Origin: FACHB-1406 sp034189065
GTDB taxonomy: Bacteria; Cyanobacteriota; Cyanobacteriia; Cyanobacteriales; Spirulinaceae
Length of the DNA stretch: 64,000 bases
Assembly: GCA_034189065.1 (NCBI GenBank)
Contig: JAXHVQ010000008.1
Coordinates: forward strand, 15,650 to 79,649
Direction: 5' to 3'
Below the pieces are notes generated by a model. That model saw only the letters and a program-made list of their open reading frames with translations, had not been told where the DNA came from and ran no database searches. Numbering within the stretch: position 1 is the first letter of the stretch; every line of letters begins with the position of its first letter. Shown piece by piece: positions 17,371 to 26,532 of this stretch. A program made the position numbers and the translations under genes.

Positions 17371-18483
17371 ATGAAAATTCTCTCTTTAACAAATTGTCCT
17401 TTAGACCCCAGTTTGGGATCGGGAAAAACGGTATTGCGCTGGTCGGAAGGATTGAGAAAATTAGGTCATACTGTTGACGTTTGCGAACCCAAGGATTATC
17501 AACTTTGGTCAAAAATTCGTCGAGGAATTAAGTTTCGCCTTGCAGGAGGAGCTTGGCATTATTTAAGAAATAGGGTAAACTCGAACAAATACGATCTTGT
17601 TGAGTGTTATGGGGACGAATTTTGGTTGCTTTTGACCCAGATTGCCTCCCAAAAAAAGCGACCCTTTCTCGTCGCACACACCAACGGTTTAGAACTCTTA
17701 CATCGCGATCGCGCGCGAGTTTATGACCCTCCCCAATCGCTGCGAGAACGTGCCTACGATCGATTTGCCGAACAAACTCACGACCGATTTTCTCGCATTG
17801 CTTTCAACCGCGTGGATGCCTTTGTTTCAATTTGCGAATTAGATCGTCGCTACGTTCTCAATCGCGGCCTTTATCCCTCGAAAAAAACAGCCACTATCGA
17901 ACCCGGTTTAGACTCAGAATACTTTTCAATTCCCTTTACCCCTCAACGTCAAAATCAAATTGCTTACTTTGGTTCTTGGACTCCTCGCAAAGGCTTAAAC
18001 CAACTTTGTACAGTCGCTAGCGCCATTTTAACCCGTCATTCCGACCTTTCTTTTCATTGTTACGGAACTAATACTTCCCCCGGCGTTGTTATTAATTCTT
18101 TTCCCGTCGAAATTAGGAACCGAATTGTTGTATATCCCCGTCTTCCAACCGCAAAAATTGTGGAAGATTTAAGTCGAGTCAAAGTCTTCTTTTTTCCCTC
18201 CCAATACGAAGGATTTGGCATGGCTGTTGCAGAAGCAATGGCTTGTGGTTGCGCGGTAGTAACAACTCCAACGGGTTTCGGCGGAGATTTAAAATCGGGA
18301 AAAGAAGCGATAATTTGCGATTTTAACGATACCGAAGGGATGGAAAGTGCAATTCATCTATTATTGAGCGATGAAACCCTCAGACGAGAAATTGCGCGAT
18401 CGGGTTATAATAGGGTTCAGAACTTGCGTTGGGATTTAGCTGTAAGTCAACTCGAAAAAACTTATTTAAATTGGCTTAGCTAG
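17371..18483 (+). CDS. Family 4 glycosyltransferase
   Basis: 370 residues. MKILSLTNCPLDPSLGSGK opens the GT-B fold; AYFGSWTPRKGLNQL and the E-x7-E motif in PSQYEGFGMAVAEAMACGCA form the donor-binding half. Starts 3 bases after the third FkbM gene. Probably adds a sugar to the same glycan as the other enzymes of the cluster. Confidence 0.87.
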   Translation: MKILSLTNCPLDPSLGSGKTVLRWSEGLRKLGHTVDVCEPKDYQLWSKIRRGIKFRLAGGAWHYLRNRVNSNKYDLVECYGDEFWLLLTQIASQKKRPFLVAHTNGLELLHRDRARVYDPPQSLRERAYDRFAEQTHDRFSRIAFNRVDAFVSICELDRRYVLNRGLYPSKKTATIEPGLDSEYFSIPFTPQRQNQIAYFGSWTPRKGLNQLCTVASAILTRHSDLSFHCYGTNTSPGVVINSFPVEIRNRIVVYPRLPTAKIVEDLSRVKVFFFPSQYEGFGMAVAEAMACGCAVVTTPTGFGGDLKSGKEAIICDFNDTEGMESAIHLLLSDETLRREIARSGYNRVQNLRWDLAVSQLEKTYLNWLS

Positions 18484-18510
18484 TGGTATCGAAGTTAAAC
18501 GCTTTGCCTT

Positions 18511-19668
18511 ATGAAACAACTTTACCAAATCGTTCCAACGCTTCCTCCTGCTATTGATGGCTTAGGCGACTATGCCTTCAATTTAGCGCGACAACTCCGG
18601 CAAGATTGGAATATTGAAACGCATTTTATTATCGGCGATCCTAGTTGGAATCTGCGGCGCGATGTCGTCCGAAACGCGCTACGCGATGTCGTTCCTCGAT
18701 CGCTGCGCGATCGCGAATTTCCCGAACCCCAAATTATCGAGGAATTCCCAATAAGTTCTGTATCCCAGCGCACGACAAACGCATTGCCTTCCGTACTTCC
18801 ACAAAATTTCCCCCTTCTCCTCCACTACTCTGGCTACGGTTACGCCTTGCGGGGATGTCCGAGGTGGTTAGTCGCAGGGTTGGAGAGGTGGCGAAAACAG
18901 AACCAAACCCCCTTAGTAACGATGTTCCACGAAGTTTATCCCTACAACTTCGGTCCCCCCTGGACGAGTTCCTTTTGGCTGTCTCCCTGGCAAAAACAAC
19001 TGGCAACTCGCTTGTTGAAGTTAAGCGATCGCGTCCTCACCAGTCGGGAAAATTACGCAAAACTCTTAAATCAACTAAGTAAGGGTTTACACGCAGATAT
19101 TTCTACATTTCCCGTATTTTCTAATATTAGCGAACCGGCAACCTTAATTCCCTGGGAACATCGAGAACGAATCGCGATCGCGTTTGGCCATCGTAATATG
19201 CGATCGCGTCTCTACCAAAACCTCCTCCCCCAAACGATCCAAATTTGTCAAACCTTGGGAGTCGAAGCGATTTACGATATTGGCAAACCGACAGAAATGA
19301 ACCTTTCCGCTATTACCGAAATTAAAATCATTGAAATGGGAATTCTTGAAGGCTCAGAAGTTAGTCAATGGATGAAAAAAGCGATCGCGGGGTTTCTCAG
19401 CTTTCCTCCTCCCCAATATCTTGGCAAATCGGGCATTTTCGCCGCCTATTGCGCCCACAATCTCCTTCCCATTCTCTTCGAGTCAAGTCCCGTTGTCGTC
19501 GATGGACTCGAAGCGGGCAAACACTACTGGAGTTTTGACGCTAAAATTGAAGAACTTTCCTTGGAAGCAGGACGCGCGATCGCGAACAACGCTCATCTTT
19601 GGTACCAATCTCATTCCCTCCCGATTCTCGCACAAATCGTAAAAAGATCAATTTATTCTTCAGGCTGA
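18511..19668 (+). CDS. Glycosyltransferase-like protein (GT-B type, divergent)
   Basis: 385 residues. The N-terminus MKQLYQIVPTLPPAIDGLGD and the phrase VTMFHEVYPYN resemble GT4 proteins, but the C-terminal half lacks a clear E-x7-E donor motif, so the assignment is tentative. A stretch around residues 50-68 repeats RDVV/LRD, caused by duplicated GCGCGATGTCGT-like DNA at 18658-18715. Last gene of the cluster; its 3' end overlaps the convergent GGDEF/EAL gene by 16 bases. Confidence 0.65.
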   Translation: MKQLYQIVPTLPPAIDGLGDYAFNLARQLRQDWNIETHFIIGDPSWNLRRDVVRNALRDVVPRSLRDREFPEPQIIEEFPISSVSQRTTNALPSVLPQNFPLLLHYSGYGYALRGCPRWLVAGLERWRKQNQTPLVTMFHEVYPYNFGPPWTSSFWLSPWQKQLATRLLKLSDRVLTSRENYAKLLNQLSKGLHADISTFPVFSNISEPATLIPWEHRERIAIAFGHRNMRSRLYQNLLPQTIQICQTLGVEAIYDIGKPTEMNLSAITEIKIIEMGILEGSEVSQWMKKAIAGFLSFPPPQYLGKSGIFAAYCAHNLLPILFESSPVVVDGLEAGKHYWSFDAKIEELSLEAGRAIANNAHLWYQSHSLPILAQIVKRSIYSSG

Positions 19669-22600
19669 ATTAATGGGTTCAAAACAATCCGGTCTTCCCC
19701 CATTCTAACTGCAATTCTTGTCGTTGCTGCTTCAGCCGTCAAAGGAGCATCAAATAAATACCCTTGACCGAGTTCGCAGTTTAAGTATTGAAGTTGCTCG
19801 AGTTGTTGTGCAGTTTCAATGCCTTCCGCAATCGCGTTCATTCCCAAGCGATCGGCTAGCGTAACGACCGTTTCTGCAATCTGTTGATTTTTTTCGCTAT
19901 CAAATAAGCAACTGACAAACGATCGATCGATTTTAAGATTATTAGCTGGAAATCGATGAAGATAGTTGAGGGAAGAAAATCCCGTGCCAAAATCGTCGAT
20001 ACTAATTTGAATATCGCGGTCTCTGAAGCAAGACAGCAAACGACTCGTTTCCTCAATATCCTGCATTAACATACTTTCAGTGATTTCCAACGCTAAATTG
20101 TGCCCTGCCAATCCCGTGTCTTCCAGTATTTGGTTAACCTGGCTCACAAAATCAGTTTCCCGAAGTTGCAACGCCGATAAATTGACGCTCATTTTTAACG
20201 AGGCAGCCGCCGAAAATTGCGCTTGCCAAGCCGCCATTTGACGACACGCAGTTGCCAAAACCCATCTGCCCAAAGGAACAATAAGCCCCGTCTCCTCGGC
20301 AATGGGAATAAATTCTCCAGGCGAAATCGTTCCTTGCACGGGATGTTCCCAACGAACCAAGGCTTCAAAACCGACCGACTCTCCAGAAATGAGAGAAACA
20401 ATGGGTTGATAGCGCAGAGAAAATTCGTGCTGGACTAAAGCGCGACGCAATGCGTCTTCGAGGTGTAGCGTTCTTAAAGCGCGATCGCGCATTTTCGAGT
20501 CGAAAATTTCATAGCAAGCTTTCCCCTTTTCCTTGGCTCGATACATGGCAATATCGGCATCGCGCAGCAATTCGGAGCCATAATTATACTCTAATGTCCC
20601 TAAAACAATTCCGATGCTAGCGTGGGTAATGACAGTGTGACCTTCCAACTCAAGCGGTTGTTGAAGCTCGCTCAAAATGCGCTCTGCGACCCGAATCGCC
20701 TCGTGAGGACTGTGAAGTTCCTCAATTAATAACACAAATTCGTCTCCTCCAAACCGAGCAACTAAATCGATGGGACGAACGAGTTCTTGAAGCCGCCGCG
20801 CAACCCATACCAAAAGTCGATCGCCTAACAAATGGCCCAGGCTATCATTAATTACCTTAAAGCGGTCGAGATCGACGAACAGGATGGCATATTGAAATGC
20901 TGAATCTTGCCCCGCGCGCGCGATCGCGAGATCCAGACGTTCGACGAGGAAATTGCGGTTGGGCAGTCCGGTAAGCGCGTCGTGGGCTGCATCGTGTTTC
21001 AAGTATTCCTGAAAGCGCTGTCGCTCCAATTCCGCAGCCGCGCGAGTGGCGAAAACTTGGAGAATAGGCGCGTAACGCGAGGCATCCTCAAGGGTACCCT
21101 GACTGAGAATGCACAGATGCCCCAACGTTTGAGCGCTGGCATTGATGAGCGCTACGCCGAAATAGCCCTCAATGCCCGTATCGACAGGCCATTGTTGGTC
21201 TTCGGGAAAGATTTGACTCGCTGCGGCGGGTTGATAGTACGAGCCATTCTCAAGCACCCGCTCACAGGGAGTATGTTCGGCACGATAGGCGAAGTTGGGT
21301 TGCAACGCCCCATTGGACCAGTAAGCCAGGGTTTGAAAGACTCCATCTTGATATTCCGCGATCGCAACTTGCTCGACCTCGAGAACTTCTGAGAGATACT
21401 GCACCAACGTCGAGAAAAAGTCCTCTCCCGTGGCGGGAGCTGTAATTTCCGTTAGAGTTTTGAACACTTCCTCAGAGTATTTACGCTCGGTAATATCTCG
21501 TTTGAGGACGACGTAGCGGTAAATTTTGCCCGTTTCATCGCGAATTGGAAATAAGCGCTCCCAAATCCAACGAACGCTTCCGTCGTCCATCATCAAGCGA
21601 TACTCGTCATCCACAAATTGCCGATAGCCCAATTCCGGCTGAAACTTGCGGGCAATGCGATCGCGTTCTTCTTGACGAATCAACTCGCCCCTCGCTCGGC
21701 AAGTGTCGGCACTTTCGCCAACAGCACGCTGAAGTTCCTCGTAGCCGAGATTGTAATAAATCGCCTCGCCCGTTTCGACAGCCCTCAACACGAGCGCATC
21801 TTGGATGTTGTCGGCGACCTGACGCAACTGTTCTTCGCTGCGGCGTAGGGACTTCCCCATTTGCTTGCTAACTTTGAGTTGCGATCGCAATCGTTTGTTG
21901 GTCTTTTCTAACTCGTTTTCGCGAGCGACTAAATTATCGACCAGTTGATTCAATGTCTGAGACAGCCGTGCGGTTTCATCTTCGCCCGACACTAAAGGAA
22001 TTTTGACATCTCTGTGGCCCCGTCGAATGCGATCGGCTGCCGTCGCAATTTTCAGCAATGGCTTAGAAATGCGGTCTGCCAGCAACCAACCCAACACAGC
22101 AAATAGCGCGCCGCCTAAGATGCCGCCGATGATAATTTGCTGGCGAAGTTGCCGCGCGGGAGCAAAGGCTGCATCGATATCCTGTCGCACCAGCACAATC
22201 CAACCCAATCCCGGATAGTTTCGATAGCCGTTACTGCGAACGAACCCCGTCAGATAAGTTTTTCCCTCCGGCCAACGCTCGACTCGATAGCCGGTTTTGT
22301 CGTTGCTTTGAGCCAATTTGACACTTTTGAGGGGCAATGTTCTATTCTCCCAAGGGGCTGGTCCCAAAATCACCTGACCTTCGCGAGTGAGGACAAACGG
22401 TTCCCTCCCTCGAACGTGGGGAGAATCCAGCAGTGACTTCTCGATCTCTTCTGCCCAAGTCCAATTCAAATGAGCGCCCAACACGCCCTGCAAACGCCCC
22501 TGTTCGTCGAAAACGGGCGCGGCAATATCTACAAATCGTAAGGGATCTTGGGTCGGATTGAGGAGTAATTTGGCTAAAAGAGCTGCTTCATGAACGTCCC

Positions 22601-23012
22601 CGACATAGGGCTGGTTTTGACTGTTGATGAACCAAGGGCGCTCTGCAACGCTTTTTCCTGCCAAAAGCTGGCGAGTGCTAACTCGCACGATACCCTGGGG
22701 ATCGGCAAATCCAATCCAGGAGTAGTCGGGGTAGGTATCTTGTAGTTTTTCGAGTAAGGCTTGCTGTTCGGCGACGGGTGTTTGGGGATTGTGGAAGGGC
22801 TTGAGTTGGGAAATAATTTGAATTTCTCGATAGCGCTCGAACATACTTTGGGTGAGTCTATCGGACATTCGGTCGGCGAGATGTTCGAGTTCGCGACCAA
22901 TTTCTTGTTCGATGCGGCGTTCTGCAAGTACCCCCGCCATTGTCCCCAAAATTACGGCCAGCAGTAGGGTGATGCCGCCAGAGAGTAAGCTTAATCGGAC
23001 ACTGAGTTTCAT
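19653..23012 (-). CDS. Cache-HAMP-PAS-GAF-GGDEF-EAL c-di-GMP enzyme
   Basis: 1119 residues from the ATG at 23012, which has an AGGAGGT site 6 bases upstream; the frame stays open 44 codons further but without support. Order: TM1 (about 7-30), a periplasmic Cache-type sensor (about 35-270), TM2 (about 289-312), HAMP, PAS (about 390-510), GAF (about 515-675), GGDEF (about 675-840) and EAL (about 850-1110). The cyclase motif is intact (ARFGGDEFVLL) and preceded by the inhibitory I-site R-P-I-D. The phosphodiesterase motif FEALVRW, the DDFGTGFSSL loop and the KIDRSFV segment are all present, so both activities look possible. Convergent with the glycan cluster. Confidence 0.93.
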   Translation of the reverse strand: MKLSVRLSLLSGGITLLLAVILGTMAGVLAERRIEQEIGRELEHLADRMSDRLTQSMFERYREIQIISQLKPFHNPQTPVAEQQALLEKLQDTYPDYSWIGFADPQGIVRVSTRQLLAGKSVAERPWFINSQNQPYVGDVHEAALLAKLLLNPTQDPLRFVDIAAPVFDEQGRLQGVLGAHLNWTWAEEIEKSLLDSPHVRGREPFVLTREGQVILGPAPWENRTLPLKSVKLAQSNDKTGYRVERWPEGKTYLTGFVRSNGYRNYPGLGWIVLVRQDIDAAFAPARQLRQQIIIGGILGGALFAVLGWLLADRISKPLLKIATAADRIRRGHRDVKIPLVSGEDETARLSQTLNQLVDNLVARENELEKTNKRLRSQLKVSKQMGKSLRRSEEQLRQVADNIQDALVLRAVETGEAIYYNLGYEELQRAVGESADTCRARGELIRQEERDRIARKFQPELGYRQFVDDEYRLMMDDGSVRWIWERLFPIRDETGKIYRYVVLKRDITERKYSEEVFKTLTEITAPATGEDFFSTLVQYLSEVLEVEQVAIAEYQDGVFQTLAYWSNGALQPNFAYRAEHTPCERVLENGSYYQPAAASQIFPEDQQWPVDTGIEGYFGVALINASAQTLGHLCILSQGTLEDASRYAPILQVFATRAAAELERQRFQEYLKHDAAHDALTGLPNRNFLVERLDLAIARAGQDSAFQYAILFVDLDRFKVINDSLGHLLGDRLLVWVARRLQELVRPIDLVARFGGDEFVLLIEELHSPHEAIRVAERILSELQQPLELEGHTVITHASIGIVLGTLEYNYGSELLRDADIAMYRAKEKGKACYEIFDSKMRDRALRTLHLEDALRRALVQHEFSLRYQPIVSLISGESVGFEALVRWEHPVQGTISPGEFIPIAEETGLIVPLGRWVLATACRQMAAWQAQFSAAASLKMSVNLSALQLRETDFVSQVNQILEDTGLAGHNLALEITESMLMQDIEETSRLLSCFRDRDIQISIDDFGTGFSSLNYLHRFPANNLKIDRSFVSCLFDSEKNQQIAETVVTLADRLGMNAIAEGIETAQQLEQLQYLNCELGQGYLFDAPLTAEAATTRIAVRMGEDRIVLNPLIQPEE

Positions 23013-23420
23013 CAAAACCTCCTGGGGGGTGAAACCCCGTCGCTCGACGACGGTTTTTGTTTTACAATTAGTCGGCGGAGCGCGAAAATCCACGTTACTG
23101 CGTCGTACCTTGACTCCTAGAGGCACTCCTGTTCTCAGTCGCAATACGCTGTTGGGTCAAATCTCTCTTGCACTCTTGGTTCAGAAAACATAATTAAGTC
23201 GAAACCATACTGCGATCGCGCGCGGAATGGTTCTCTGGGTGGGAACGGATGGGGCTGAAATTAAGAGAGTACCTTTCCGTTCGAGCTATAAGAAATCTTT
23301 ACATTGGGGAGTTGGAAAAAGACTGCACGCGATCGCAGCTTTTTGGCGATCGCGATCGCGCCCATCGTGTTTTGACTGAGCTGGATTGAAGAGGGCGATG
23401 AAAGCTGAATTTTACGCAGG
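23013..23420. other. Gene-free region upstream of the GGDEF/EAL gene
   Basis: About 400 bases containing HIP1 sites (23213-23220, around 23350) but no convincing gene or repeat. It presumably holds the promoter of the c-di-GMP enzyme. Confidence 0.5.
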
Positions 23421-23525
23421 TAAGTAGGTAGGCAAAAATAAACACATAACCTCAAAATCCGTATTCCTTGCCAGATAACGGTTTTAGCTGGAGACATTGT
23501 TCTTTTAATTACGCCCACCTACTTA
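23421..23525 (+). mobile_element. 105-bp MITE-like element, copy A
   Basis: Terminal inverted repeats TAAGTAGGTAGGC and GCCCACCTACTTA bracket 79 internal bases shared with copies C and D (ccgtattccttgcca, ggttttagctggaga, attgttcttttaatta). Both ends carry TA, which may be a TA target duplication. Several base differences from C and D suggest it is older. No transposase gene is inside or nearby. Confidence 0.85.
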
Positions 23526-23695
23526 CTATTGCAGAAGCGAGTGCCGATTTATGAGAGTATTTTGTAGCGATGACCCAGTTATAGCCCAGTAGTTTGAAGA
23601 CTGAGTTAAGCCTTGCCTCTTGAATTTTTCCCGAAGCTAAGGATAGCCCAAATGTCGAGCCAACCGTTGTCAGTTCGTCTCGTTCGATCGAACTT
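23509..23695 (-). other. Open frame between MITE copies A and B
   Basis: Between the two MITEs one minus-strand frame stays open for about 60 codons (ERDELTTVGSTFGLSLASGK..., later LNSVFKLLGYNWVIATKYSH) and stops inside copy A after the MITE-encoded residues SRWA. It has no ATG or other good start. It could be the severed 3' part of a gene cut by copy B, possibly the neighbouring methylase, but the frames do not join simply when the element is removed. I do not recognise the sequence. Confidence 0.3.
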
Positions 23696-23696
23696 T

Positions 23697-23825
23697 TAAG
23701 TAGGTGGGCATAAATAAATATTACAACTCAGAATCCAAAAATGAAGCTAAAAGCCAGCTCTAGAAAGGGTTTTACGACTAACGATCTCAATCACTATTTT
23801 ACGGATAATTACGCCCACCTACTTA
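23697..23825 (+). mobile_element. 129-bp MITE-like element, copy B (diverged)
   Basis: Same terminal inverted repeats as copies A, C and D (TAAGTAGGTGGGC and GCCCACCTACTTA) but a longer and largely different interior. The inner left end (ataaataaatattacaactc) and inner right end (ggataattac) keep some likeness to A. Its right end supplies the stop codon of the adjoining DNA methylase gene. Confidence 0.75.
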
Positions 23826-25406
23826 CAATACGCCTTCTTCAAGGGCAGGAAGGCTGGCATTGCATAATTCTCTAGGTTCGAGCTTGTGTAACCCTCCGCC
23901 GTAGACGCGCCCCTCCGTCATTAAATCCTGCGCGGAAATTCGAGCTAGCTTTTGCCAGATCGTGTTGAGGACTTCTGGATGCTCTTGGATTGCAGAAGCC
24001 AGATGGGGTTTGGGATAGAGCATCAAATAAACATTGGAGGCAGTAGCCTGGGAATGGTTGAAAATAAAGCGGAACGGGCTTTCCCGATGATGGCTTGTCC
24101 GTCCCATATAGGTGCAAAGGAAAGGAGCTGGCGCTCGCTTTTCCTGAGCGTACCACGGCGAGCGATGGCGGCAGAGGTAGCGGGTATGAATCCCTTGGAC
24201 TTTCCCTTGTTGAAGGTAGCGCCAAAGCTGAGGGTATTGCTCTAGCAGGTTTTCTTCGGGTAGCGTGCAATTGAGCAGGTAAAGCTGACGCTCGATCTGG
24301 GGATTTCCTTGCGCGTCGGCGGCGATCTCATCGACTCGAAGATAGCGGGGACTCGGCAGAATGGGTTGCAGAAACGCTGTGGGGAGTCTGTATTGGGCGA
24401 TTTGTTCCGGGGTGAGGATGAAGAAATGATTGGCTCCAGTGGCGAGTCCGCGTTTGATAGCGAATAAGTCGGAGAGTTTAAGGGCGCGATCGCTCGGTTG
24501 GGTTGGCGTTTGGGCAATAAAGCGGTTATCTATAGTAACTTTGTTCCCTTTATGTTGCGGGCTACGCTTGGGTGAGAGCCACAGTTGCGTCCACTTTGGC
24601 GTATTGCTCAGTTCCTCTAAGGATATTTGCCGCGAGCGCTGGGGGGCAGTCAAACTTCCTCCTTCGGAGCAGCAAACTGCATGACTGGCAAGTGGTGTCG
24701 CTTTTTTGAAACAGAGGATTGTAGAAGAAACCAGTGCATCTTCAAACTGCACTTCTGTAGGGTCGAAGCGGTGTAGGCGCAACAAAGTAGCGCGAGTCAG
24801 GAGATAGTCTTTAATCGGTTGCCCGTAGTTGACATCCATAAACCCGCTGGGCATCAGCCAAACAGCAACTCCTCCTTCTTCCATCCAAGCATCTCCCAGG
24901 CAAAGAAAATGACAGTGCAGTCCGGCTAAGCCGCTCAGTTTGATGCTCGCATTCCGGGCGGTGGTTTGTTGCAAGTGCTGTTTCTGCTCCCGACCGAGGT
25001 GATGGTGGCGCGTGTAGGGAGGGTTACACAGGAGTAAGTTAGCGCTGGCTTGGGGCGAACTTTGGGTGAAATCGGCAATTTCCACCTTTAAGGGCCTGTC
25101 GTGCCAGAGGTTTATGGCTCCTTTGGCGTAGTCAGGGTCAATTTCGTATCCGGTTGCAGTGAGGATTCGCTCTTGGGGACATCGTTGGAGTAGGGCGGAG
25201 TAAAATGCCCCGGTGCCGAAGGCGGGGTCGAGGAAGCGAATGGCGCAATTTTCGGGGAGCCACGTTCGGGCTAAATCGACGATATCCAAGGCTAATTGGG
25301 GCGGTGTAGCGAATTGGCCGAGGCGGTTGCGATCGCTTTGGGTTTTGGCACGATCGAGTCGGCTGTTTAATCCTCTTCGGGCGATTTCGGTTGTTGTAGC
25401 CGGGTG
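23823..25406 (-). CDS. Eco57I-type N6-adenine DNA methyltransferase of a XamI-like system
   Basis: 527 residues from the ATG at 25406; an ATG at 25484 also exists but lies inside the upstream endonuclease gene. SAM motif I is FLDPAFGTGAFYSAL and the catalytic motif is LLCNPPYTRHHH, typical of N6-adenine methylases that carry their own target-recognition region at the C-terminus. It starts 15 bases after the restriction endonuclease stop. The protein ends ...ALEEGVL at a TAA that is the first codon of MITE copy B, so insertion of the element probably set the present C-terminus. YGGGLHKLEPREL, normally near the end of such proteins, is retained, so activity may survive. Confidence 0.85.
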   Translation of the reverse strand, partial: HPATTTEIARRGLNSRLDRAKTQSDRNRLGQFATPPQLALDIVDLARTWLPENCAIRFLDPAFGTGAFYSALLQRCPQERILTATGYEIDPDYAKGAINLWHDRPLKVEIADFTQSSPQASANLLLCNPPYTRHHHLGREQKQHLQQTTARNASIKLSGLAGLHCHFLCLGDAWMEEGGVAVWLMPSGFMDVNYGQPIKDYLLTRATLLRLHRFDPTEVQFEDALVSSTILCFKKATPLASHAVCCSEGGSLTAPQRSRQISLEELSNTPKWTQLWLSPKRSPQHKGNKVTIDNRFIAQTPTQPSDRALKLSDLFAIKRGLATGANHFFILTPEQIAQYRLPTAFLQPILPSPRYLRVDEIAADAQGNPQIERQLYLLNCTLPEENLLEQYPQLWRYLQQGKVQGIHTRYLCRHRSPWYAQEKRAPAPFLCTYMGRTSHHRESPFRFIFNHSQATASNVYLMLYPKPHLASAIQEHPEVLNTIWQKLARISAQDLMTEGRVYGGGLHKLEPRELCNASLPALEEGVL

Positions 25407-25420
25407 CATCAGCTTTTCTC

Positions 25421-26407
25421 TCAACTCTCTAATGGTTGCAGTCCAAACTGCGTCAGGTCGTCGGGACGATGTTCCCAGACCCAATCAATGCCTTCAGCCG
25501 CTTCGTAGCCCAAATAGCCGCTATCGAAGTAGCCGCATAGGAAGAGGATAAAGCGAATCTCGTTGCCGTAATTACTTTTCAACTGAGCGATTTTGATGGC
25601 TTCCTCTTTGCGTCTCTTGTTGGTGTTGGTGTAATCGCCTGCTGATTTGGCTTCGATGAGAAGCGGAAAATCCCCTGGCTGGGAGGACAGTGGCATGACG
25701 GCGACATCTATGGGAATATTGACTTGTTTGCTGCCCGATTGCAAGCTGACGGGAATGTTGAGCCGGAAGGTGAAGGTTCCCGGTTGTAGGCTTTCAAAGC
25801 GGATGCCCGTTCCTGAAGGTAGGTAGGTGTAGCCCTGTCCTTCGAGCCATTGCTGAAGGGTAGCCAGTTGTCTGCGTTCCTGGGCGTTGCGGATAATAGG
25901 GTCGGAAATTGCGCCGCACAGACGGTCGGCAACCACGGTAGCGGCACGCTCGATCTCATTGGACGCGGGGGTTTGCCCGGTAGACAGCCAGGGAAAAAGA
26001 TCGCGATCGAGCAATTGCAGGAGGGTTCGAGCGATTTGAGTAAGTTGGCTATCGAGTCGGCTGCTCTCCATGCGCTGGGGAAGGCGCTGCTTTCCTTCCA
26101 TTGCTTTCACGAGGTTGGGCGTAACGCCTGCTAGACCAATCAAGCGATCGCGGGCTAGGGGCGGAATGGTTGCCATACGGAGGATCGGCAAGATTTCTGG
26201 GTGCTGGCGCAGCACAGTTGGGTTGACTTGGGTCAGGTTGGCAGTTTGGGCTAAGGCAAATTCGACTTGTTGGGCAGTCTGGAGACGGGTTTCTCGATAG
26301 GCAATTGGGGCAAATTCTATAAACCAATGGTTATAGAAGTCTACAGATTGGGCGATATCGGTCTTCCATAAATGGGGTTTGTCGGTGTTGACGGACACAG
26401 GGTTCAA
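25421..26407 (-). CDS. XamI-family type II restriction endonuclease
   Basis: 328 residues. XamI-type enzymes cut GTCGAC and pair with an Eco57I-type methylase, as here. The PD-(D/E)XK-like site is visible as IDVAVMPL followed by FPLLIEAKSAGD, with later KRRKEEAIKIAQLKSNYG. FYNHWFIEFAP near the N-terminus is a family segment I recall. The methylase gene follows 15 bases downstream on the same strand, so the two form an operon with the nuclease first. Recognition of GTCGAC is inferred from the family and has not been shown for this protein. Confidence 0.8.
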   Translation of the reverse strand: MNPVSVNTDKPHLWKTDIAQSVDFYNHWFIEFAPIAYRETRLQTAQQVEFALAQTANLTQVNPTVLRQHPEILPILRMATIPPLARDRLIGLAGVTPNLVKAMEGKQRLPQRMESSRLDSQLTQIARTLLQLLDRDLFPWLSTGQTPASNEIERAATVVADRLCGAISDPIIRNAQERRQLATLQQWLEGQGYTYLPSGTGIRFESLQPGTFTFRLNIPVSLQSGSKQVNIPIDVAVMPLSSQPGDFPLLIEAKSAGDYTNTNKRRKEEAIKIAQLKSNYGNEIRFILFLCGYFDSGYLGYEAAEGIDWVWEHRPDDLTQFGLQPLES

Positions 26408-26532
26408 GGGATGGGTTGACTGAGGTAGAAAAGATGCGTTCCTATCATCGAGACAGCACTAACAAACGTCAAGACTAAATACCCAAAATCTAACATTTTT
26501 ACTCGGAGCCACAAAACTAACCCGATCCGCGT

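Noticed and set aside
23145..23193. Longer N-terminus for the GGDEF/EAL gene
   Set aside because: The upstream 44 codons are not conserved-looking and the ATG at 23012 has an excellent AGGAGGT.
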